Shown in pieces: positions 28,524 to 37,869 of a stretch of 64,000 nucleotides of DNA. Source of the stretch: Bradyrhizobium algeriense (lineage in GTDB: Bacteria; Pseudomonadota; Alphaproteobacteria; Rhizobiales; Xanthobacteraceae); contig NZ_PYCN01000002.1 of NCBI RefSeq assembly GCF_003062295.1, forward strand, positions 496,001 to 560,000, written 5' to 3'. The notes beneath the pieces were generated by a model. That model saw only the letters and a list, made by a program, of their open reading frames with translations, did no database searches and was not told where the DNA came from. Each line of letters opens with the position of its first letter. Position 1 is the first letter of the stretch. The position numbers and the translations under genes are program-made.

Positions 28524-29717
28524 CTAAAGCGCGCGCTTGAGCGGTTCGACCAGGTCGGTCTTCTCCCAGGAGAAGCCGCCTTCATTGTCCGGCGTTCGGC
28601 CGAAATGGCCGTAGGCCGAGGTACGCGCGTAGATCGGCCGGTTGAGATCGAGATGGGTGCGGATGCCGCGCGGCGTCAAATCCATCGCCTGCGCAGCCGC
28701 CTTCTCGAGCTTGTCCTCCGGCACCTTTCCGGTGCCATGGGTATCGATATAGATCGACAGCGGCCGCGCCACGCCGATCGCGTAGGCGAGCTGCAGCGTG
28801 CAACGATCGGCAAGACCGGCCGCGACAATGTTCTTGGCGACGTAGCGCGCCGCATAGGCCGCCGAACGGTCGACCTTGGTCGGGTCCTTGCCGGAGAACG
28901 CGCCGCCGCCATGCGGGGCCGCGCCGCCATAGGTATCGACAATGATCTTGCGGCCGGTGAGGCCGGAGTCGCCATCGGGGCCGCCGATGTAGAACTTTCC
29001 GGTGGGATTGATGTGCCAGATGGTCTTGCCGTTGATCCATTCCTTCGGCAGCGCCTCGCGCACATAGGGCTCGATAATGTCGCGAACCTGATTGGAGGTC
29101 AGGTCCTCGACCAGATGCTGGTGCGAGACCACGATCTCGCGGACGCCGACCGGCTTGCCATTCTCGTACTGCACGGTGACCTGGCTCTTGGAGTCCGGAC
29201 CCAGCACCTTTTCGCGGCCGGAGTGGCGGGCTTCGGAAATCAGCCGCAGGATCTTGTGGGCGTAGAAGATCGGCGCCGGCATCAAGTCGGGCGTCTCGTT
29301 GGTGGCGTAGCCGAACATGATGCCCTGGTCGCCCGCGCCCTCTTCCTGGTTGCTGGGCTGCTTGGCGTCGACGCCCTGCGCGATATCAGCGGACTGCGGA
29401 TGCAGCAGGATTTCGATGTCGGCGGTCTTCCAGTGAAAACCTTCCTGCTCGTAGCCGATATCCTTGATCGCCTCACGCACGGTGTTTTCGATCTGCTCAT
29501 TGGTGACCGATTCCGGGCCGCGGGTTTCGCCGGCGATCACCACCTTGTTGGTGGTAGCGAGCGTTTCGCAGGCCGCGCGGATCGCCCACGGATCGATGCC
29601 CGCCTTCGGCCCTTCCCGGTAGAACAGGTCGACGATCTCGTCGGAAATTCGGTCGCAGACCTTATCGGGATGACCCTCCGAGACCGACTCGCTGGTGAAC
29701 AGGTAAGACGCGCGCAT
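28524..29717 (-). CDS. metK: S-adenosylmethionine synthetase
   Basis: The 397-residue enzyme begins [20 protein letters not shown], and shows the metal and phosphate motifs [28 protein letters not shown] and GGGAF. It makes S-adenosylmethionine from methionine and ATP. The ATG at 29717 has AGAGGGG eight bases upstream and is preferred to a TTG one codon earlier. It lies 54 bp downstream of the HTH-methyltransferase gene, and ahcY follows, giving a methionine-cycle unit. No known SAM riboswitch could be recognised in the short spacer. Confidence 0.96.
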   Translation of the reverse strand: MRASYLFTSESVSEGHPDKVCDRISDEIVDLFYREGPKAGIDPWAIRAACETLATTNKVVIAGETRGPESVTNEQIENTVREAIKDIGYEQEGFHWKTADIEILLHPQSADIAQGVDAKQPSNQEEGAGDQGIMFGYATNETPDLMPAPIFYAHKILRLISEARHSGREKVLGPDSKSQVTVQYENGKPVGVREIVVSHQHLVEDLTSNQVRDIIEPYVREALPKEWINGKTIWHINPTGKFYIGGPDGDSGLTGRKIIVDTYGGAAPHGGGAFSGKDPTKVDRSAAYAARYVAKNIVAAGLADRCTLQLAYAIGVARPLSIYIDTHGTGKVPEDKLEKAAAQAMDLTPRGIRTHLDLNRPIYARTSAYGHFGRTPDNEGGFSWEKTDLVEPLKRAL

Positions 29718-29771
29718 CAAGCAGACCCCTCTTTTCGTCGAACTCCGACGTTTGTTTGTGTTCCTGGAATG

Positions 29772-31124
29772 TCAGTCGCGACGGCGCGAAATGACGTAGG
29801 ATTCGTCGTAAAACCAAAGCCCATTATGCTTGCGCAGAACCTCTCTGGTGGCATCGAGGGTTCGGCTGTTTTCTGTCATTTCCGCCAACCGGTCGTCTTC
29901 GATCTGGGCGACATACACCGCCGCATTCCACGCTGCAAAGGCCGTCGAGGTTCCGATCTGGCCGGTGACCTCGTTGGGCAGCGCTTCCATATCATAACGG
30001 AAGATGGAACGGTTATCGGCGTAGGCATTAAAATTAAGGTCGCGCCCGGCCGATCCCAGCTCGTATTTCACCGCGCGCAATAGCTCATGACGGCTCACGG
30101 CGAAAGGATTTTCTCCCGGCCAGACCGATTGGATGATTTCCAGGCCCGGATCCTGCCCATGGGAGTGAATTCCGATCAAACGCCCCCCTGCCCGCAGAGC
30201 CCGGGCCAGCGGCGCGATGATCCGCTTGGCGCGGAAATTCACAGAGGATTTCGCCCGATAGGGCTGGGACGCGATCACAAGGTCGAAATTGGCCTCGGTC
30301 CGACCCGCCCGGGGGATGATCGAATCAAGCAGGAACCGGTGGTCTTCCCGGTATACGACCAGCGCCACCGGGCGTTCATAGATCGGCATGCCCGATTTGG
30401 GGCTGATGTTGGCCCGCCAGTTTTGTTCCAGAAACGGCCCCAATTCGGCGATCTGTGTCTCGAATTCGCCCGAGGAGGCCCCCCGCAGGCCGACCTCGTG
30501 CCAGATCATGCCGGCCGCCGCGGCTGGCGAGGCCGGCGTCAGCCAGGGCGCCTCGGCGTAATGCATGTTGGTCAGGACGACGACGGTCGCCGGGTGCTCG
30601 AACAGCCGGTCCGGCACCTTGTCGAGCGTCAGCCGGACATCCTCGAGGCTCAACTCCTTGCCGGCGATGTAGAACGGCATGTGGGGAAAGCGGCCGTGCA
30701 TCGAGCGCATCACCCGCGCCAGCACCGTGCCGTCGCCAATGCCGGCGTCGAATACCCTAAGCGCTGGCGGACGCGGATGCAGGCTGGAAAGCTCCAACGC
30801 CACCCGCTCGGCGATCACCCGCTTCTCGCTGCAGGTATGGACGAACAGCAGGTACTTCTGGCGGTTCTCGAAAAACCGGAAATTACCGCGCGGATCGCGC
30901 CTTTCGGGCGGCACCTCGAGCCCGCGCGGCGGCGGGAGGGTGCCGGTGGACGTCGCGATATAGGCCTGGATGCGGTCCAGCGTATCGATGGTGATGCGTT
31001 TGCCCTCGCGCAGCCGATGCACCAGCTTGCCGTCGTTGACCGACCGGCGGCCAAACGTCGTCTCCGCCATGTCGGAGTGGCGGCAGAAGTCGGTGATCTG
31101 GCTGAGAATTTGATCGTTCTTCAT
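29772..31124 (-). CDS. HTH-like N-terminus fused to a SAM-methyltransferase-like domain, upstream of metK
   Basis: The 450-residue protein starts MKNDQILSQITDFCRHSDMA with a short helical segment (FGRRSVNDGKLVHRLREGKR, about 22-41) resembling the Cro/phage-type HTH regions annotated as XRE-like in rhizobia. A methyltransferase-like core follows with RVFDAGIGDGTVLARVM near residue 125 and IASQPYR near 285, in the place of the usual motif IV. I infer the start at 31124 because upstream sequence to 31271 is unlike coding of the neighbours. Its function is unknown; position 54 bp upstream of metK suggests a role tied to SAM metabolism, perhaps regulatory. It diverges from the caspase-like gene. 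Confidence 0.7.
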   Translation of the reverse strand: MKNDQILSQITDFCRHSDMAETTFGRRSVNDGKLVHRLREGKRITIDTLDRIQAYIATSTGTLPPPRGLEVPPERRDPRGNFRFFENRQKYLLFVHTCSEKRVIAERVALELSSLHPRPPALRVFDAGIGDGTVLARVMRSMHGRFPHMPFYIAGKELSLEDVRLTLDKVPDRLFEHPATVVVLTNMHYAEAPWLTPASPAAAAGMIWHEVGLRGASSGEFETQIAELGPFLEQNWRANISPKSGMPIYERPVALVVYREDHRFLLDSIIPRAGRTEANFDLVIASQPYRAKSSVNFRAKRIIAPLARALRAGGRLIGIHSHGQDPGLEIIQSVWPGENPFAVSRHELLRAVKYELGSAGRDLNFNAYADNRSIFRYDMEALPNEVTGQIGTSTAFAAWNAAVYVAQIEDDRLAEMTENSRTLDATREVLRKHNGLWFYDESYVISRRRD

Positions 31125-31312
31125 CAAGCGGGAGTATTGGGAAATATCGGTGGGCAACACCAAGTGACGGCAGCAATCTACCACGCCCTGCCCACCAAAG
31201 AAACCCCCTACTGCTGGCGGCCGACATGTAGCGCGGCCGGCCTTGAACCCCCGCTCCGCGGGGGGCAACAAAGCGGTATCCGCTACTCGCGACCGCCATT
31301 CACGGGGACCTG

Positions 31313-33058
31313 ATGCGCCGCGCCATCCTGACGCTTACCCTGCTCGCCGCCGCGCTTTGGCCGGCGCCCTCCCTCGCCCAATCGCGCGCTCAACTTGGGC
31401 CGCTCTGCACCACCGACACCACACCGGCCGATCAGCAGATCAACGCCTGCAACAAGATCATCGCGCTGAAGGTGTTTGCCGGCGAGAAGCTCGCGACGAT
31501 CTATTTCTGGCGCGCGGTCGGCTGGAACAAGAAAGGCAACTACAATCAGGTGATCGCGGACGCCGGCGAATCCATCCGCCTGCACCCCAGCACCGCCACC
31601 TATAATCTGCGTGGCTCGGCCTATTACGACAAGGGCGAGGACGACATCGCGATCGCGGACTTCAACGACGCGCTGCGGATCGGGCCGCCGAGCGGTATCA
31701 TCTTTCACAACCGCGGCAACGCCTGGCGCTCCAAGGGCGAATACGCCAAGGCGATCGCCGACTACGATCAAGCGATCAAGCTCGGCCCGCCGTCGGCGTT
31801 TTCCTGGCAGAACCGCGGCATTTCGAAACGCGCGCTCGGCGATCTCGATGGCGCGCTGGCCGACATCAACGAGGCGATCCGGCTCGACCCGGAATTGCCG
31901 CAGCCGTTGACCAGCCGCGCGGTGATCTGGCGCGCCAAGGGCGATCTCGATCGCGCCATCGCTGATACGACCGAAGCGATCCGGCTCGCAAAAGCAAAAG
32001 CGCCGGTCAACATCATGACGCCGCCGGGCAGCGTGCTGATCTCGGCCTATAGCCATCGCGCGCTCGCCTATGAGGCAAAGGGCGATTTCGACCGCGCCAG
32101 GCAGGATTACGCCGCGGCGCTCGAAGGCAAGGCCTCCGACGCCGGCAGCAAGGCAAACCAGGCCACCGCAAAAGTTCGCCTGTCGCTATTGTCAGAGACG
32201 GTGCCGCCGGCGCCGCGAAATACACCTGCAGCACCGGCGCCGTCCGCCAGCAAAGCCGCGCCGGCTTCGCCGGTGGGCGCAGCGAGCCCGCACCCCGCAG
32301 CCGAGCAGCGCCAGCGCGCAGAGACCGGCAGGGAAACCAGCAGGCGCGTCGCGCTGGTGATCGGCAACGGCGCCTATGCGCGTGTCAGGGCGCTGCCCAA
32401 TCCGACCAACGATGCGCGCGCGATGGCAAAAAGCCTGCGCGACATCGGATTCGTGGTGACCGAAGGCACCGACCTCGACCGCACGGCGATGCAGGCGACC
32501 ATCCGCGACTTCCTGCGCGATGCCGCGCGGTCGCAGGTGGCGGTGGTCTACTATGCCGGTCACGGCGTACAGATCGATGGCCGCAATTACCTGGCGCCGA
32601 TCGATATCCAGTTTCAGGCCGGCAGCGGCATGACGGAAGCGATGATGGACATGGATACGATCATGGCCGGCCTCGACGACCAGGTCCGGACCAACATCCT
32701 GATCCTCGATGCCTGCCGCAACAACCCGATGGCGCCGAAGCTGGCTTCTGCCGGCCCGGCCCGTGACATCGAGGCCGGATCGGGACTGGCCGTGCCGGCC
32801 ACACTCGGCGCCGGCGCGACGTTAGGTGCGGGCACGCTGATCGCATTCGCAACGGCGCCCGGACAGGTCGCGCTCGACGGCGAAGGCGCCAACAGCCCGT
32901 TCTCGGCCGCGCTGACGCGCCACATCGGCACGCCGGGGTTAGAAGTGCAGCAGATGCTGACGCGGGTCCGCGCGGAGGTCGTCGCCGCAACCAAAGGCAA
33001 GCAGGTGCCGTGGTCGAATTCGTCGCTGCTGGGTGAGGTTTATCTGGCGGAGAAGTAA
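31313..33058 (+). CDS. exported TPR protein with C-terminal caspase-like (peptidase C14) domain
   Basis: The 581-residue protein has a signal peptide (MRRAILTLTLLAAALWPAPS, cut near residue 22), about five TPR repeats (residues 60-275; for example AYYDKGEDDIAIADFNDALR), an Ala/Pro-rich linker (about 295-340), and a caspase p20-like domain. That domain starts RRVALVIGNGAYARV and contains the candidate catalytic dyad: His in YYAGHGVQ and Cys in ILDACRNNP. Both residues are present, so proteolytic activity is possible. Such proteins are common in rhizobia but their substrates are mostly unknown. GGGGA precedes the ATG. Its stop abuts the stop of the convergent monooxygenase with no gap. Confidence 0.87.
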   Translation: MRRAILTLTLLAAALWPAPSLAQSRAQLGPLCTTDTTPADQQINACNKIIALKVFAGEKLATIYFWRAVGWNKKGNYNQVIADAGESIRLHPSTATYNLRGSAYYDKGEDDIAIADFNDALRIGPPSGIIFHNRGNAWRSKGEYAKAIADYDQAIKLGPPSAFSWQNRGISKRALGDLDGALADINEAIRLDPELPQPLTSRAVIWRAKGDLDRAIADTTEAIRLAKAKAPVNIMTPPGSVLISAYSHRALAYEAKGDFDRARQDYAAALEGKASDAGSKANQATAKVRLSLLSETVPPAPRNTPAAPAPSASKAAPASPVGAASPHPAAEQRQRAETGRETSRRVALVIGNGAYARVRALPNPTNDARAMAKSLRDIGFVVTEGTDLDRTAMQATIRDFLRDAARSQVAVVYYAGHGVQIDGRNYLAPIDIQFQAGSGMTEAMMDMDTIMAGLDDQVRTNILILDACRNNPMAPKLASAGPARDIEAGSGLAVPATLGAGATLGAGTLIAFATAPGQVALDGEGANSPFSAALTRHIGTPGLEVQQMLTRVRAEVVAATKGKQVPWSNSSLLGEVYLAEK

Positions 33059-34195
33059 TCAGGCCTCTCGCGCCAAATATGCCTTCGCGGCCTTCGCGAT
33101 CCGCTGTGCCTCGATGCCGATTTCGCGCAACTGCCCGGTCGGCGCCGTGATCTGGCCGCAGAAATATAGCCCCGGCACATTGGTCGTCCCGCCCGTGACC
33201 AGCGGCATGCCGTGGTCATCGAACACGCCCTCGACATCAGGCACCAGCCGGCGCAGATTGGGGCGGAAGCCGGTTGCGAGAATGACGGCGTCGAATTTTT
33301 CGGTGCTTGCATCGGTGAATACCACACCGTCGGCCGTGAAGCGATCGACACCGCCGCGCACCTTGATCGCGCCATCCCTGATTTTGGCGAGCGTGCCGAT
33401 GTCGATCAGCGGTACGCGTCCATCCTCTTCAATCATCTGACGCGGTCCCTTCGCGGCACGCCTGAGGCCGAGCTTCTCGAAATTGCCCACCGCCAGCCGC
33501 AGCACCGGCGCGTTGATGAAATCGACGAAACGCGCGGGCAGCCGCCGGTACAGGATCGCCCACGACAGAATCGGAAAGCCGAGCAGATCGCGCGGTATGA
33601 TCTGCACCGGACTGCGAACGGCCAATGCGACATCGACGCCGGCATTGGCGAGATCAAGCGCGATCTCGCCGCCGGAATTGCCGAAGCCGATGACGAGCAC
33701 GCGCTGGCCGGAATACGGCTCGGGATTTCGATAGCGGCTGCTGTGGATGACCGCGCCGGAATAAATATCAAATCCCGGCCAGGACGGACGGTAGGGTGCG
33801 TCCGCAATACCCGTCGCCACCACCACGACCGGCGCCGAAATCGCATCAAGTGGCGTGTCGGCAAGCCATCGCGCACCGTCGCGCCGCAGGCGTGAAACCT
33901 TGGTGTTGAAGACCGGCTTGATCTGAAAGCGGGCTGCGTAGCTTTCGAGGTAGGAGACCATCTGCGCCCGTGACGGATAGGCCGGATAGTCCGGCGGCAT
34001 CGGCATTTCTGGCAGGCCGGAATGGTTGCGGTCCGTGTGGAGGTGAAGCCAGTCGTAATGCCGCCGCCACACCGCGCCGACCAGACCGGCTTTCTCCAGC
34101 AGCATGACGTCAAGCCCCGCCGCGCGCATCGTCACGGCGCAAGCGAGCCCCGCGGGGCCCGCACCGACGATGATGGCGTCACGGGTTGGCGTCAC
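33059..34195 (-). CDS. flavin-containing monooxygenase (YUCCA/CzcO-like)
   Basis: The 378-residue protein has FAD motif AIIVGAGPAGLACAV near the N-terminus, VWRRHYDWLHLHTDRNHSGL, a second nucleotide motif VLVIGFGNSGGEIALDL near residue 175, and a C-terminal ATGFRPNL, all typical of class B FMOs. I use the GTG at 34195, which begins just before the FAD strand; upstream extension to 34288 overlaps the preceding gene. It is the last gene of the minus-strand run livK-H-M-G-F-metE-like-FMO, 38 bp after the MetE-like stop. Substrate unknown; a sulfur or amino-acid-derived compound is a guess from context. Confidence 0.84.
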   Translation of the reverse strand: MTPTRDAIIVGAGPAGLACAVTMRAAGLDVMLLEKAGLVGAVWRRHYDWLHLHTDRNHSGLPEMPMPPDYPAYPSRAQMVSYLESYAARFQIKPVFNTKVSRLRRDGARWLADTPLDAISAPVVVVATGIADAPYRPSWPGFDIYSGAVIHSSRYRNPEPYSGQRVLVIGFGNSGGEIALDLANAGVDVALAVRSPVQIIPRDLLGFPILSWAILYRRLPARFVDFINAPVLRLAVGNFEKLGLRRAAKGPRQMIEEDGRVPLIDIGTLAKIRDGAIKVRGGVDRFTADGVVFTDASTEKFDAVILATGFRPNLRRLVPDVEGVFDDHGMPLVTGGTTNVPGLYFCGQITAPTGQLREIGIEAQRIAKAAKAYLAREA

Positions 34196-34233
34196 GAAAT
34201 CCCGACCGCCGTCGCGCAACGATGGAGAAGCGC

Positions 34234-35352
34234 TTACTTCCCCCACACCTCGTTCGCTACTTCGACCGCGAGGCTCAGCTTGGCCCATTGCTCTTCCTCG
34301 GACAGGATGTTGCCTTCCTCAGTCGAGGCAAATCCGCATTGCGGCGAGACCGCGAGTTGGTCGAGGGGCGCGAATTTGGCGGCCTCTTCGAGGCGGCGCT
34401 TGATGTCGTCCTTCTTCTCCAGCTCGCCGAATTTCGACGTAATGACGCCGACCACGACCACCTTGTTGCCCTTCGGCAAATAGCGCAGCGGCTCGAAGCC
34501 ACCGGCGCGGTCGGAATCATATTCGAGGAAGTAGCCGTCGTAATTGGTGCCGGCCAGCATGGTCTCGGCCACCGGCTCGTAGCCGCCGGACGAGATCCAG
34601 GTCGAGCGGAAATTGCCGCGGCAGACATGCGTGGTGGCCACCATGTCGGCCGGACGCTCGGCCAGCGCGTAGTTGATGACGCGCGCGTAGATTTCCTGCA
34701 GGCCATCGGGATTGTCGCCGCGCTCGCGCGCCTTCTGCAACTCTTCCTGCGAGCAGAGATAGGCCCACACGGTGTCGTCGAACTGCAGGTAGCGGCAGCC
34801 GGCGTCGTAGAATGCCTTCACCGCCTTGCGATAGGTCTTGCCGAGGTCGAGGAAGAACTCCTCCAGATCAGGATAGACCTCCTTCGAGATCGACTTGCGG
34901 CCGCCGCGGAAATGCAGCACCGCGGGCGACGGGATCGTCATCTTCGGCGTCACGTGCGCGGTGTCGGCATGCTTCTTCAGGAAGCGGAAATGATCCAGCA
35001 TCGGATGGTTGTCCGGGAAATCGAGCTTGCCGATCACGCGGACGGCGTCATGGCGGGTCTCGACGCCCGCGAACTGAATACCGGTCTCGGGGTGGAACAG
35101 CTCGCAGCCGCCGAGCTTGGCGAGAAAATCGAAATGCCACCAGGAGCGGCGGAACTCGCCGTCGGTCGCGAGCTTCAGGCCGATGGAAGCCTGCTTGTGC
35201 ACGACCTTTTCGATCTCGAGGTCCTCGGCCTTGCGCAAATCCTCCGCCGTGATTTCGCCCTTCTCGAGCTTGGCGCGCGCTTCCTTGATGCGCGGTGGCC
35301 GCAACAGGCTGCCGACCTCGTCGGCGCGGAACGGGGCTTTGGTTCTCTGCAT
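34234..35352 (-). CDS. MetE C-terminal-domain-like methyltransferase (methionine synthase II family)
   Basis: The 372-residue protein matches the cobalamin-independent methionine synthase C-terminal barrel: FRADEVGSLLRPPRIKEAR, DGEFRRSWWHFDF, LQFDDTVWAYLC, THVCRGNFRSTW, and VSPQCGFAST with the zinc-site cysteine. It is about half the length of full MetE, lacking the N-terminal domain, as in the YxjG/MetE-II group, which may methylate homocysteine from alternative donors. I chose the ATG at 35352 with GGGAG nine bases upstream. It follows livF by 20 bp and precedes an FMO by 38 bp, so it is almost certainly part of the liv transcript. Confidence 0.86.
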   Translation of the reverse strand: MQRTKAPFRADEVGSLLRPPRIKEARAKLEKGEITAEDLRKAEDLEIEKVVHKQASIGLKLATDGEFRRSWWHFDFLAKLGGCELFHPETGIQFAGVETRHDAVRVIGKLDFPDNHPMLDHFRFLKKHADTAHVTPKMTIPSPAVLHFRGGRKSISKEVYPDLEEFFLDLGKTYRKAVKAFYDAGCRYLQFDDTVWAYLCSQEELQKARERGDNPDGLQEIYARVINYALAERPADMVATTHVCRGNFRSTWISSGGYEPVAETMLAGTNYDGYFLEYDSDRAGGFEPLRYLPKGNKVVVVGVITSKFGELEKKDDIKRRLEEAAKFAPLDQLAVSPQCGFASTEEGNILSEEEQWAKLSLAVEVANEVWGK

Positions 35353-35372
35353 GGTCTCAACTCCCATCAAAT

Positions 35373-36089
35373 CTAATGCGCAGCGGCGCCGGCGACGCCG
35401 AGATAGCGTTCGAGCACCGCAGGATCAGCCTTCAACGCGCGGCTTGGCGCATCATGCACGATTGCGCCGCGTTCCAATATCACAACCCGATCGGCCAGCC
35501 CCAGAATCTTTTGCGCATTCTGCTCGACGATGATCGAACAGATGCCCCCCGAGCGGGTGATGGTGCCGAGCGCCCGGAGCAGTTCCTCGACGATGATCGG
35601 CGCCAGGCCCTCGGTCGGCTCGTCGAGCAGCAAAACCTTGGGATTGAGGGTCAGCGCGCGGCCGATCGCCAGCATCTGCTGCTCGCCACCGGAAAGCTGG
35701 TTGCCGAAATTATTGCGGCGTTCCTTCAGCCGCGGAAACATTTCGTAAACCTTATCCACGGTCCAGGGACCCGGCTGGGCCACCGCGGTCATGTTTTCCT
35801 CGACCGTCAGCGAGCGGAAAATATTGCGCTCCTGCGGCACCCAGCCGATCCCCGCCCGCGCCCGCTGGTCCGGCCGCATCGCCGTGATGTCCAGCCCGCC
35901 AAGTGCAAGGTTTCCGCCGAAGCGGCGGGTGATGCCGACGATCGAATTGATCAGCGTGGTCTTGCCGGTGCCGTTGCGGCCGAGCAGCGCCAGCACCTGG
36001 CCCTCGCCCAGCGTCAGCGACATCGAAGGCAGCACCACCGCTTCGCCGTAGCCGGCGCGCAAGGCATCGATGGCGAGAAGATCAGACAT
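35373..36089 (-). CDS. livF: Liv-type ABC transporter ATPase, LivF
   Basis: The 238-residue ATPase has Walker A LLGRNGTGKTT, the LivF-specific VPQERNIFRSLTVEENM, signature LSGGEQQMLAIGRAL and Walker B VLLLDEPTEGLAP. It powers a branched-chain or related amino acid/amide importer. The ATG at 36089 overlaps the livG stop by 8 bp. It is cytoplasmic and works with livG, livM, livH and livK upstream. Confidence 0.93.
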   Translation of the reverse strand: MSDLLAIDALRAGYGEAVVLPSMSLTLGEGQVLALLGRNGTGKTTLINSIVGITRRFGGNLALGGLDITAMRPDQRARAGIGWVPQERNIFRSLTVEENMTAVAQPGPWTVDKVYEMFPRLKERRNNFGNQLSGGEQQMLAIGRALTLNPKVLLLDEPTEGLAPIIVEELLRALGTITRSGGICSIIVEQNAQKILGLADRVVILERGAIVHDAPSRALKADPAVLERYLGVAGAAAH

Positions 36090-36834
36090 CGGCGGCCTCA
36101 CCGAGATAGACCGCCTTGACCTGCGGATCCCTGGCCACCTCGTCGGGCGGTCCCTCCACCAGCATGGCGCCGTTGACTAGGACGGAAATGCGGTCGGCGA
36201 ACGAGAACACCAGATCCATGTCGTGTTCGATCAGCAGTACGGTGACGTCGCGCGGCAGCGCGGCGACCGCCGCCAGGATATCGTGGCGTTCGCTCTCGGG
36301 CACGCCAGCGGCGGGCTCGTCGAGCAGCAGCACGCGGGGCTTGGTCGCGATCGCGACCGCGATTTCGAGCAGACGCTGTTTGCCGTAAGGAAGCGTCGCG
36401 GTCAGTTCGTTCATCACGTCGAGCAGATGAAAGCGCCCGAGCGTTTCTGCTATCTCCTCGTTGACGTCGGCGCGCGTGCCCATCCGCCGCCACCAGTCGC
36501 CGCCACGGCCGAGCCGTTCTGAAACCGCAAGCCCGATCGTCTCGAGTGGGGTCAGGTCGGCATAGAGCTGATTGATCTGGAAGGTGCGCGACAGCCCGCG
36601 CAGCACCCGGGTGTGGACCGGCAGATCGGTGATGTCGTTGCCTTCGAGCAGGATCCGCCCTCCATTGGGCCTGAGCACGCCGGTCAGGAGATTGATGACG
36701 GTGGTCTTGCCGGCGCCGTTCGGCCCGATCAGGGCGTGGCGGGCGCCCTGCTCCACCTGCAGCGACAGATCGCGCGTAACCTTCAAGCCGCCGAAGGATT
36801 TCTCCAGTCCCTTGGTTTCCAGCGCGATCGTCAT
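36082..36834 (-). CDS. livG: Liv-type ABC transporter ATPase, LivG
   Basis: The 250-residue ATPase shows Walker A LIGPNGAGKTT, the LivG marker GLSRTFQINQLYADLT, a LPYGKQRLLEIAVA signature region and Walker B VLLLDEPAAGVPESE. The signature region has PYGKQ rather than the canonical SGGQ, common in LivG proteins. The ATG at 36834 overlaps the livM stop as ATGA; longer upstream frames are inside livM. Confidence 0.93.
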   Translation of the reverse strand: MTIALETKGLEKSFGGLKVTRDLSLQVEQGARHALIGPNGAGKTTVINLLTGVLRPNGGRILLEGNDITDLPVHTRVLRGLSRTFQINQLYADLTPLETIGLAVSERLGRGGDWWRRMGTRADVNEEIAETLGRFHLLDVMNELTATLPYGKQRLLEIAVAIATKPRVLLLDEPAAGVPESERHDILAAVAALPRDVTVLLIEHDMDLVFSFADRISVLVNGAMLVEGPPDEVARDPQVKAVYLGEAADV

Positions 36835-37862
36835 GGCGCATCGCTTTCGGGAACGGCCACGACGGCCTTGCGGCCGAAGACCTGGCGGATCAACAGGTTC
36901 GGTCCCCAAAGCACCCAGCGATGGATGCGCTCGCGGCCCACCAGCACGATCACGACCAGAACGAGCCCGATCCAGAACATCCAGTATTGCGGCGTAATGG
37001 TCTGGAACAGCTCCTGCAGCATCTTGAACACGACCGCGCCAATCAGCCCGCCGTAGAGATAGCCGGTGCCGCCGATGACGAGCACCAGCATCAGGTCGGC
37101 CGAGCGCTCGAACGCGAACACGTCGAGTGAGGCCAATGCCGTGGTCTGGGTGAAAAGCGCCCCGGCAATGCCGGCATAGAACGCCGCCACTGTATAGATT
37201 GCGATCAGGCGGCGGTTGACGGGCACACCGATCGCGGACGCCCGCAGCGGATTGTTCTTGATCGCCCGCAGCGACAGGCCGAACGGCGAGTTCACGATCC
37301 GCCGCGCCAGCAGAAACAGCAGGAACAGCACGATCAGCGAGTAGAAGAATCCGGTCTTGCCGAACATATCGAACGCAAACAGGCCGAGGATCGGCTGCAT
37401 CTCGATGCCCTGCAGCCCATCGGTGCCGCCGGTGATGTTGGAGAACCGTTCCGCCAGCGCCTCCAGCAGCAGCGCGATGCCGAGCGTCACCATCAGCCGG
37501 GTCAGGTCGACGCCGCGGATGACGAGGAAACTCGTGAGAAAGCCGAGCACGGTCGCGATCAGGCCGGCCGCGACCAGCGCGATCACCGGCTCGTTGATGA
37601 TGCCATGCAACGCCAGCAAGCCCGCCGAATACGCACCGACGCCGAAGAAGGCGGCGTGCCCCAGCGAGACGATGCCGGCGTAACCCAGGATCAGATCGAG
37701 CGACAGCGTGAACAACGCCAGCCGAATGATGTCGGTCATGATCAAATAGCGGGAGGGAAACAGGAACGCGCAGGATGCGGCCAGAATCCAGAATGCGATT
37801 TCGGCGGGGCGCCAGCGGGCGCGGGCGATGGCATGGGATGAGACGTCGGTTACTGCGGTCAT
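36831..37862 (-). CDS. livM: Liv-type permease, LivM
   Basis: The 343-residue permease has about nine to ten membrane segments and the family motifs LDLILGYAGIVSLGHAAFFGVG, seen here in pieces such as GYAGIVSLGHAAFF, and ALRAIKNNPLRASAIGV-like ADDINPLRA spacing. A hydrophilic C-terminal tail follows. It forms the inner-membrane channel with LivH. It starts 7 bp after the livH stop. Confidence 0.92.
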   Translation of the reverse strand: MTAVTDVSSHAIARARWRPAEIAFWILAASCAFLFPSRYLIMTDIIRLALFTLSLDLILGYAGIVSLGHAAFFGVGAYSAGLLALHGIINEPVIALVAAGLIATVLGFLTSFLVIRGVDLTRLMVTLGIALLLEALAERFSNITGGTDGLQGIEMQPILGLFAFDMFGKTGFFYSLIVLFLLFLLARRIVNSPFGLSLRAIKNNPLRASAIGVPVNRRLIAIYTVAAFYAGIAGALFTQTTALASLDVFAFERSADLMLVLVIGGTGYLYGGLIGAVVFKMLQELFQTITPQYWMFWIGLVLVVIVLVGRERIHRWVLWGPNLLIRQVFGRKAVVAVPESDAP

Positions 37863-37869
37863 CGCGGGC

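Noticed and set aside
29718..29771. Possible SAM riboswitch before metK
   Set aside because: The spacer is only 54 bp and I saw no recognisable SAM-II or related core; a covariance search would be decisive.
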